A stretch of 11,216 nucleotides of DNA from an uncultured Collinsella sp. GTDB taxonomy: Bacteria > Actinomycetota > Coriobacteriia > Coriobacteriales > Coriobacteriaceae. Below are positions 5,661-11,216 of the stretch, piece by piece (positions within the stretch are counted from its first letter, which is position 1; every line of letters starts with the position of its first letter). The stretch lies in assembly GCA_902475785.1 (NCBI GenBank), contig CABSAN010000064.1, positions 1-11,216 of the forward strand. Reading direction: 5' to 3'. A program made the translations under genes and the position numbers. Below the pieces are notes generated by a model that did no database searches, was not told the DNA's origin, and worked only from the letters and a program-made list of their open reading frames with translations.

Positions 5661-7514
5661 ATGCCCGAGAAGATTGAAGAGCTGGTACGCGCTGCGCTTG
5701 CTGCGGCCCAGGAGGCCGGCGACCTTTCCGCATTTGAACTTGACGATTGCGCCATCGAGCGACCGGCTGACACTTCTCATGGCGAGTGGACCTCCACCAT
5801 GGCCCTGAAGTCCGCCAAGCTGGCTCACTGCGCTCCGCGCAAGATCGCCGAGGCCGTCGTTGCCCATATGCCCGAGGACCCCTCGATCGAGAAGGTCGAG
5901 ATCGCAGGTCCTGGCTTCATCAACTTCTACCTCTCCGTCGCCGTCAAGAACGCCATCTTCGGCGAGGCCCGCGAGAAGGGCATGGACTTCGCTAAGTCCA
6001 ACGTCGGCGGCGGCCTGAAGACCCAGGTCGAGTTCGTTTCCGCCAACCCCGTCGGCCCCATGCACATCGGCCACGGCCGCTGGGCCGCGCTGGGCGACTC
6101 CCTCTGCCGTGTTATGGGCCACGCCGGTTACGACATCCAGCGTGAGTTCTACATCAACGACCACGGCTCGCAGATGAACACCTTCGGCAACTCCATCAGC
6201 ACGCGCTACATGCAGCTTGCCGACATCATCGCCAAGCAGGGCGTGGGTATCGACGAGGCTCACAAGCTGCTGATCGCCGACCGCGATGCCTTTGTTGCCG
6301 ACGAGAACGATGAGCATCCCGAGACCCATCCGTACCAGGATAACTTTGCCGAGACGCTGGGCAAGGACTCCTACGGCGGCGACTACATCATCGACGAGGC
6401 CGCCGAGTTCTGGCGCACCGACGGCGACAAGTGGGTCGAGGCCGATCCGCAGGAGCGCATGGAGAGCTTCCGTGAGCGCGGTTACGTGAAGATGGTCGAC
6501 AACATGCGCGACCTCTGCCACGCCGTCAACTGCGACTTCGATCGTTGGTTCTCCGAACGCTCGCTGTATGTGAAGGACACCGAGGGCGAGACCGCCGGCA
6601 CCTCCGCCGTCGACCGCGCGTTTGAGAAGCTCGACAAGATGGGCTATCTCTACACCAAGGACGGCGCCCTGTGGTTCCGCTCCACCGACCTGGGCGACGA
6701 CAAGGACCGCGTTCTGATTAAGTCCGATGGCGAGTACACCTACTTCGCCTCCGACGTTGCCTATCACTGGGATAAGTTCCAGCGCGTCGACCACGTCATC
6801 GACATCTGGGGCGCCGACCACCACGGCTACATCGAGCGTGTCCGCTGCGTCTGCGACGCTCTCGGTTACCCCGGCAAGTTCGAGGTTCTGCTGGGCCAGC
6901 TCGTCAACCTGCTGCGCAACGGCAAGCCCGTCCGTATGTCCAAGCGCAAGGGCACCATGGTGACCCTGCAGGAGCTCGTCGACGAGGTCGGCTCTGACGC
7001 CGCCCGCTACACGCTCATCTCCAAGAGCTCCAACCAGATGGTCGACTTCGACATCGAGGCCGTTAAGAAGCGCGACAACTCCAACCCGGTGTACTACGTG
7101 CAGTACGCTCACGCCCGCGTGTGCTCCATCCTGCGTCGTGCCGCCGACGTTACGCCCGAGCAGGCTGACGAGATGGGCATGAAGGCCGTCGCCGCCAAGG
7201 CTATCGGTGAGAACGTCGATTACTCGCTGCTGACCGACCCGACCGAGCTCGCCCTTTCGCGTAAGCTCAACGAGCTCACCGACCTCATCGCCAGCTGCGC
7301 TCGCGACCGCGCTCCGTTCCGTCTGACGCACTTTGCCGAGGAGCTCGCCGGCGACTTCCACAGCTTCTATGCTGCCTGCCAGGTTCTGCCGAGCGAGGGC
7401 CGTCCCGTCGACCCCGAGCTTTCGCGCGCCCGTCTGGCCGCTTGCGACGCTGTCCGCGTGACGCTCGCCCTGGTGCTTACCCTTGTTGGCGTTTCCGCAC
7501 CCGAGCAGATGTAA
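5661..7514 (+). CDS. argS: Arginyl-tRNA synthetase
   Basis: A 617-residue class I aminoacyl-tRNA synthetase that charges tRNA-Arg with arginine in the cytoplasm. The N-terminal Arg-tRNA synthetase domain (about residues 1-90, with AGPGFINFYL at 82-91) is followed by the catalytic domain, which has ANPVGPMHIGHGRWA with HIGH at 135-138. The KMSKS-loop equivalent is MSKRK at 426-430 within GKPVRMSKRKGTMV. The C-terminal DALR anticodon-binding region begins near VQYAHARVCSILRRA. The length is typical for bacterial ArgS. The start is set by AGGAGG (5651-5656), 4 bases before ATG; the frame stays open upstream to 5532, but that start has no binding site and would swallow the promoter region. The gene diverges from carD and has its own terminator. 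Confidence 0.97.
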   Translation: MPEKIEELVRAALAAAQEAGDLSAFELDDCAIERPADTSHGEWTSTMALKSAKLAHCAPRKIAEAVVAHMPEDPSIEKVEIAGPGFINFYLSVAVKNAIFGEAREKGMDFAKSNVGGGLKTQVEFVSANPVGPMHIGHGRWAALGDSLCRVMGHAGYDIQREFYINDHGSQMNTFGNSISTRYMQLADIIAKQGVGIDEAHKLLIADRDAFVADENDEHPETHPYQDNFAETLGKDSYGGDYIIDEAAEFWRTDGDKWVEADPQERMESFRERGYVKMVDNMRDLCHAVNCDFDRWFSERSLYVKDTEGETAGTSAVDRAFEKLDKMGYLYTKDGALWFRSTDLGDDKDRVLIKSDGEYTYFASDVAYHWDKFQRVDHVIDIWGADHHGYIERVRCVCDALGYPGKFEVLLGQLVNLLRNGKPVRMSKRKGTMVTLQELVDEVGSDAARYTLISKSSNQMVDFDIEAVKKRDNSNPVYYVQYAHARVCSILRRAADVTPEQADEMGMKAVAAKAIGENVDYSLLTDPTELALSRKLNELTDLIASCARDRAPFRLTHFAEELAGDFHSFYAACQVLPSEGRPVDPELSRARLAACDAVRVTLALVLTLVGVSAPEQM

Positions 7515-7560
7515 TTTGCGGGTCATTTGACCGTGTAGGTTCGGCTTTGCTGAGCCCTTT

Positions 7561-7593
7561 AAGCCCGATCTCCATGCGGAGGTCGGGCTTTTT
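7561..7593 (+). terminator. Intrinsic terminator of argS
   Basis: The arms AGCCCGATCTCC (7562-7573) and GGAGGTCGGGCT (7578-7589) pair over 12 bp with one G-T wobble and a 4-nt loop, followed by a T5 run ending at 7593. It lies 47 bp after the argS stop. Confidence 0.92.
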
Positions 7594-7640
7594 GCGTTTG
7601 GCGGGGCTTTTTGGCGTGTTGGAAAATGCTACAAAGACGC

Positions 7641-7788
7641 AACTATACCGGTTTACGGGGCTGAATCGCCAACTGGCGACCATGGCGCCAATAGCGAAAT
7701 TAAAACTGCAGGTAGACGGCCTATTGTTTCTTGAAAATGCAGGGTATGGTTGGCTTGCATCATTCTGGCCCCGTAATCCGGCATAGTT
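7641..7788. repeat. Inverted-repeat element after argS
   Basis: The arms 7641-7661 and 7768-7788 pair over 21 positions with two mismatches; each arm carries the sequence TTACGGGGC. The interior holds a second short palindrome, TCGCCA-AC-TGGCGA (7666-7679). The layout resembles a miniature inverted-repeat element of about 148 bp with no coding capacity. A TGCTACAAA box (7627-7635) lies just before it, so an RNA could start at or near the left arm. Confidence 0.55.
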
Positions 7789-7876
7789 TTGAAAATGACC
7801 CCTTGGGGACGGAGGAAAACGGATCATTTTTGTCCGGGGGAGAGCGGTACGAAACCGTCCGCCACGAATTGGGGTT

Positions 7877-8004
7877 ATCTACTACGTGTAGTCGTATACT
7901 CCGAACCATGTCGAAAGGTGCGATATTAAAACCGAAGGTAACGGGCTTGCGATCTTAGGAAGATCGAGGGAATGGTTAGGGGTCGCGGGTCAAACGTAGT
8001 AGAT
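7877..8004 (+). ncRNA. Candidate structured RNA (unrecognised)
   Basis: An 11-bp perfect helix (ATCTACTACGT 7877-7887 with ACGTAGTAGAT 7994-8004) encloses 106 nt. Inside, AACCAT (7904-7909) pairs with ATGGTT (7972-7977), which in turn encloses the hairpin CGATCTT-AGG-AAGATCG (7950-7966) and a small ACC-GAA-GGT hairpin (7931-7939). The helices are nested without conflict, as in a multi-branched RNA. TATACT (7895-7900) inside could be a -10 box. It matches no RNA family I know; tmRNA, RNase P, SRP and common riboswitch cores were considered. Covariation has not been tested. Confidence 0.35.
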
Positions 8005-8104
8005 GGGCGTGATTCGTGGCGAGCTGATCCTGGGACCGACGATTCCGCTCTCGTGCCTCGTGGTCACCACGATCTTTGGGGGCTCGGCTGGCCTCTCCAT
8101 ATAA
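8003..8104 (+). CDS. Small hydrophobic ORF or gene remnant (33 residues)
   Basis: The frame encodes MGVIRGELILGPTIPLSC, then a hydrophobic run (LVVTTIFGGSAG) to TAA at 8102-8104. Codon use is GC-rich at third positions like real genes here, and the peptide could span a membrane once. Against it: no ribosome binding site is visible, two stop codons directly precede the ATG in frame, and its end lies inside the palindromic element at 8092. It could be a broken gene cut by that element or a very small membrane peptide. Confidence 0.2.
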   Translation: MGVIRGELILGPTIPLSCLVVTTIFGGSAGLSI

Positions 8105-8179
8105 GTTGCGGTGGAATAGTTCCTGTTTGGGGCGGCTGCCGGGTTTTTCAGGAACTCTTTCACCGCAACTTATGAGAGG
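8092..8179. repeat. Long palindromic hairpin element
   Basis: Arm 8092-8125 pairs with 8149-8179 over about 30 bp, with one 3-base bulge (8098-8100), one mismatch and one wobble, and a 23-nt loop. The outer ends read CCTCTC and GAGAGG, and both are flanked by TGG (8089-8091, 8180-8182), possibly a 3-bp target duplication. The segment TAAGTTGCGGTGG (8102-8114) recurs with one extra base at 8251-8264. It looks like a small non-coding mobile or REP-type repeat. Confidence 0.65.
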
Positions 8180-8204
8180 TGGACATCGCCGCTCGTGGCT
8201 TTGT

Positions 8205-8244
8205 AAAGAGTGTCCCTTTTGGCTAGTCGTTTAAGAACGTCCCC
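8205..8244 (-). repeat. Second copy of the bipartite GGGGAC element
   Basis: On the minus strand unit A GGGGACGTTCTT (8244-8233) and unit B GGGACACTCTTT (8216-8205) are separated by exactly 16 bp, as at 219-258. Unit A is identical and unit B differs at one base. The spacers are unrelated except that each has a short palindrome at its centre (CTAG here). It lies just upstream of the rho promoter. Confidence 0.65.
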
Positions 8245-8254
8245 GATGACTAAG

Positions 8255-8282
8255 TTGCAGGTGGTTGCGGTTGTGCTACACT
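8255..8282 (+). promoter_or_regulatory. Likely rho promoter
   Basis: TTGCAG (8255-8260), a 16-bp spacer and TACACT (8277-8282) with TG at 8274-8275 form a good extended promoter. Transcription would begin near 8289, leaving a leader of about 138 nt before the GTG start. The -35 hexamer falls inside a partial copy of the arm of the palindrome at 8092-8179. Confidence 0.5.
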
Positions 8283-8287
8283 AACCC

Positions 8288-8426
8288 TGCGTAGTTGACG
8301 CAATCATTTCGATACAGATCAATGATGTCCGTCGTTTTTGTACGGAGCTAGACTGTTTAGCCGCCCTGAAGGTATATGCAGGGAGCATGTGATCACAGGG
8401 CTTGAAAAGAAAGTTGAGCAAACACT
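8288..8426 (+). promoter_or_regulatory. rho leader with several short hairpins
   Basis: The untranslated leader holds small stems: TGCGT/ACGCA near 8288-8302, TCCGT/ACGGA around 8329-8346, GCTA/TAGC (8347-8361) and CCCTG/CAGGG (8364-8383). A perfect 10-bp palindrome, TGTGATCACA, lies at 8388-8397. Rho genes are often controlled by early termination in their leader, so an autoregulatory role is possible but is inferred from position only. The ribosome binding site before the GTG is weak. Confidence 0.3.
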
Positions 8427-11036
8427 GTGTCTGATCAACAGCAAGAAAACGAAATAACGACGGCGCAAACCGCTCCCGCTGCACCGGTTGCGTCGGACCA
8501 GGCCGCGATGCCCGCGCCGGTGCAGGCATCGGTTCCTGAGGCCTCCAAGGCCGCTTCGACGCCTACGCCCGCATCGGCTGAGAAGGTCGCGCCTGCCGCT
8601 GGCGAGGGAGTTGCCCCTGCCGCCGAAGAGGATGCCGCGCCCGTAAAGCGCAAGCGCACGCGCCGTGCGCCTAAGCCCGCCGCTGACGACGAGGATGCTG
8701 CCAAGCCCAAGCGCCGTACCACGCGCGCGACGCGAACCAAGCGCACCGTTGCCGATCCTTCCGCACCCATTTCCGATGAGGTCGCGCAGGCCCGTGCGCT
8801 GGCGCAGATTAGCGAGGCTCAGGTTGTTCGCGCCCGTCGTCGTGCTGCCGAGCGCGAGGCCGCGGCACTGACCGAGCTTGCAGCGCCGGTCGTCTCCGAG
8901 GCGCCTGCGGCCACCGAGGTCCCTGCCGCGGGGCAGCCGACCGAGAAGTCGGCTCCGCGCACGCGTCGTCGTGCGGCCAAGTCTCAGCAGGATGCTGGGC
9001 AGGCGGCTCAAGAGTCCGGTGAAGCTCTGACTCGTTCTGCAGTAGGGGAGGGTGCGCAGCCCTCTGAGTCTGCAACACCTGTCGAGGCCAACGAGGTTCC
9101 CGTTGTCGATCCCGCTCTTCGCCCGCACCGTCGCGGCCGCAAGCCCAAGGCCTTCGTCGAGGCCGAGAAAGCTGCCGCCGCCGCTGCAGCAGCCGCAGCT
9201 CAGGACGCCGCGATGGCCGCCGCACCCGCGCCCGTCGTCGACGCTCCCGTCCAGGACGCCGCTGCCGCCGAGGCCGGCGCACCCGCCGAGGGCGAGCCCG
9301 CCGATGTTCGCCCCGGTCGTAGCCGCCGTACCGCTTCCAAGCGCTCGACCAAGGCCAAGGGCGCAAAAAGGGACGCGTCCGAGGATTCTGGCAACGAGGC
9401 CGTCGAGGCAACCTCTGACGTCGCTCCCGAGACCGAGAGCGCCGATCAGCCGGTAACCGAGAAGCCCAAGCGTACGCGTAAGAAGTCTGCAAAGGCCAAG
9501 GCTGCCGAGCATCAGGCCGATGCCGATGCCGGTTCCGTCATCGATGGCAAGTCTGACGGCGAGGCCTCGAACAACGCCGATGCCGCTGCCGCCGATGGCA
9601 CTGCGCCTGCCGAGACCGACGAGAACGCCCGCCCCAACCGCCGTCAGCACAAGCGCAACGACGAGCGTAACGAGCGCAAAGACGAGCGCAACAACGACCG
9701 CCGCAACCGTCAGCGCGATCGCAAGCAGCGCAACAAGGAGCGCAACGCCGCCCCGACCGAGCCTACGCTTTCGCGCGAGGAGCTCGCGGCCATGAAGGTC
9801 GCTGAGCTGCGCGAAAAGGCCAAGGAGTTCGAGATTGAGACGACCGGCAAGAAGAAGGCCGAGCTCGTCGAGGAAATCTACACCACCGCTGCGAAGGCCG
9901 AGGGCTTCCGTGACATCAAGGGCATTCTGCAGATTCGCCCGGACAGTTCCGGCATCATCCATGCTCACGGCTACATGAAGTCCAGCGACGACGCCTTTGT
10001 TCCCGCATATCTCATCCGCTCCGCACGCCTGCGTACGGGCGACGTGATCGAGGGCTCGCTTCGTCCTTCGCGCGGCGGCGACAAGCGCGCCGGCCTCGCC
10101 AAGATCACAACCGTCAACGGTCTTGATCCCGAGCAGGCCCGTAACCGCCCCAAGTTTGGCGACCTTACCCCGGTCTATCCCAATGAGCCACTGCGTATGG
10201 AGCACGGCAAGGATTCCATCACCGGTCGCGCCATTGACATCGTGTCGCCGATCGGCAAGGGCCAGCGCGGCCTGATCGTGTCGCCGCCAAAAGCCGGCAA
10301 GACCACGATCCTCAAGAAGATCTGCCAGTCTATCTCGATCAACAATCCCGAGGTTCACCTCATCTGCCTGCTCGTCGACGAGCGTCCCGAAGAGGTCACC
10401 GATATGCAGCGCTCCATCAAGGGCGAGGTCGTGGCCTCGACCTTCGATATGCCCGCCGAAAACCACACTCGTGTGGCAGAGCTCGTGATCGAGCGCGCCA
10501 AGCGCATCGTGGAGCTTGGTGGCGACGTCGTGGTGGTGCTCGACTCCATCACGCGCCTTGCTCGCGCCTACAACTTGGCCGCGCCCGCCTCGGGCCGCAT
10601 CCTTTCGGGCGGCGTCGATTCGGCGGCCCTGTATCCGCCCAAGCGTTTCTTGGGCGCTGCCCGCAACATCGAGAACGGCGGCTCGCTCACCATTCTCGCC
10701 TCCGCCCTTATCGATACCGGCTCCAAGATGGACGAGGTCATCTTTGAGGAGTTCAAGGGTACCGGCAACATGGAGCTCAAGCTCGACCGCGACCTGGCCG
10801 ACCGCCGTATCTTCCCGGCCATCGATCCCGTTGCCTCGGGCACGCGCAACGAGGATCTGCTGGTCGACGAGCAGATGCGCCCGTTTGTCTTTGGCCTGCG
10901 CCGTATCCTCGCCGGCATGAACAATACCGAGCGCGCGGCCGCGTCGTTTATCAAGGGTCTCAAGGGCACCAATACCAACCAGGAGTTCCTGGTGCGTTCG
11001 GCAAAAAAGCACAGCGATTACGAGCAGACGTTCTAG
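8427..11036 (+). CDS. rho: Transcription termination factor Rho with long N-terminal extension
   Basis: An 869-residue hexameric RNA-dependent ATPase/translocase that ends untranslated transcripts. Residues 449-869 form a complete Rho core of about 420 residues: Rho N-terminal helices (SREELAAMKVAELREKAKEF), the OB-fold RNA-binding domain from about 494, Walker A SPPKAGKTT at 619-627 (Lys625), Walker B VVVVLDSITRLARA with Asp706, and the Q-loop region LSGGVDSAALYPPKRF. Residues 1-448 are a low-complexity, probably disordered extension rich in Ala, Pro, Glu, Lys and Arg. It has repeated basic patches (KRKRTRR, RTRRR, KPKRTRKK), a run of ten alanines at 249-258, and an Arg/Asn/Asp-rich stretch at 402-440. 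Actinobacterial Rho proteins commonly carry such extensions, but this one exceeds the core in length. The start is GTG with a weak binding site (TTGAG); an internal ATG at codon 28 also lacks one. It has its own promoter and terminator. Confidence 0.97.
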   Translation: MSDQQQENEITTAQTAPAAPVASDQAAMPAPVQASVPEASKAASTPTPASAEKVAPAAGEGVAPAAEEDAAPVKRKRTRRAPKPAADDEDAAKPKRRTTRATRTKRTVADPSAPISDEVAQARALAQISEAQVVRARRRAAEREAAALTELAAPVVSEAPAATEVPAAGQPTEKSAPRTRRRAAKSQQDAGQAAQESGEALTRSAVGEGAQPSESATPVEANEVPVVDPALRPHRRGRKPKAFVEAEKAAAAAAAAAAQDAAMAAAPAPVVDAPVQDAAAAEAGAPAEGEPADVRPGRSRRTASKRSTKAKGAKRDASEDSGNEAVEATSDVAPETESADQPVTEKPKRTRKKSAKAKAAEHQADADAGSVIDGKSDGEASNNADAAAADGTAPAETDENARPNRRQHKRNDERNERKDERNNDRRNRQRDRKQRNKERNAAPTEPTLSREELAAMKVAELREKAKEFEIETTGKKKAELVEEIYTTAAKAEGFRDIKGILQIRPDSSGIIHAHGYMKSSDDAFVPAYLIRSARLRTGDVIEGSLRPSRGGDKRAGLAKITTVNGLDPEQARNRPKFGDLTPVYPNEPLRMEHGKDSITGRAIDIVSPIGKGQRGLIVSPPKAGKTTILKKICQSISINNPEVHLICLLVDERPEEVTDMQRSIKGEVVASTFDMPAENHTRVAELVIERAKRIVELGGDVVVVLDSITRLARAYNLAAPASGRILSGGVDSAALYPPKRFLGAARNIENGGSLTILASALIDTGSKMDEVIFEEFKGTGNMELKLDRDLADRRIFPAIDPVASGTRNEDLLVDEQMRPFVFGLRRILAGMNNTERAAASFIKGLKGTNTNQEFLVRSAKKHSDYEQTF

Positions 11037-11075
11037 GCCGTCCGCCGAACTCGACAGCAATCATAGACATGCCAG

Positions 11076-11105
11076 AAGGGCCGGGGTTTAGATCCTGGCC
11101 CTTTT
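11076..11105 (+). terminator. Intrinsic terminator of rho
   Basis: AAGGGCC (11076-11082) pairs with GGCCCTT (11097-11103). The stem extends inward by a G-T wobble and two G-C pairs around an 8-nt loop, and a T run ends at 11105. It starts 39 bp after the rho stop. The remaining bases to 11216 show a weak 7-bp inverted repeat (11139-11145 with 11160-11166) and no gene I can support. Confidence 0.85.
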
Positions 11106-11216
11106 CGTATAGCCGCTCGCCAACAATTATTGACCTCACGACCGGCAAGCAGCGATTTTCCGGTTGATTTCCGATCTCAGCCGAACACATTGAGCAAATA
11201 GGCCATTCCCGCAGTT

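Noticed and set aside
5643..7526. A 627-residue open frame antisense to argS
   Set aside because: It mirrors argS codon periodicity and has no known motifs; argS on the plus strand has HIGH and KMSKS-type motifs.
7477..7827. A 116-residue minus-strand frame after argS
   Set aside because: It covers the argS terminator and an inverted-repeat element. Such frames are easily created by non-coding repeats, and nothing supports translation.
7972..8175. A 67-residue plus-strand frame in the argS-rho gap
   Set aside because: No ribosome binding site, no family resemblance, and it runs through both arms of a palindromic element.
8319..11060. A 913-residue open frame antisense to rho
   Set aside because: It is a shadow of the GC-rich rho gene. 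The peptide is low-complexity with no recognisable domain, while the plus frame is a clear Rho.

Overview
The window is a GC-rich bacterial chromosome segment. Gene content and style fit a gut actinobacterium of the Coriobacteriia, most likely Collinsella or a close relative. The reasons are GC-rich codon use, a Rho with a very long charged N-terminal extension, a CarD/CdnL-type RNA polymerase regulator, and many short palindromic repeats between genes. The genus is inferred from reading the proteins; no database was searched.

Layout. (1) 1-3078 is a proline block: the last codons of proB (glutamate 5-kinase), a strong terminator, a convergent S33 prolyl-aminopeptidase-type hydrolase on the minus strand, then divergent proA (glutamate-5-semialdehyde dehydrogenase). 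(2) 3079-4830 holds a REP-associated tyrosine transposase (RAYT) and an HD-domain phosphohydrolase, with three near-identical 41-bp palindromes, each just downstream of a gene. (3) 4833-7593 holds carD (minus) and argS (plus), divergent across a 340-bp intergenic region. (4) 7594-8426 is about 830 bp with no convincing protein gene. It carries two large inverted repeats, a possible structured RNA, a second copy of a bipartite repeat first seen at 219-258, and the rho promoter and leader. (5) 8427-11105 is rho with its terminator. The last 111 bp show nothing I can name.

How the parts connect. proB and proA encode steps 1 and 2 of proline synthesis from glutamate, and the hydrolase between them would free proline from peptides, so that block looks like a proline supply module. 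carD, argS and rho are core transcription and translation functions. The most unusual part is the repeat landscape. The RAYT sits between two copies of a palindrome that also look like the bidirectional intrinsic terminators of proA, RAYT/HD and carD. A separate two-part motif (12 bp, 16-bp spacer, 12 bp) occurs twice, about 8 kb apart.
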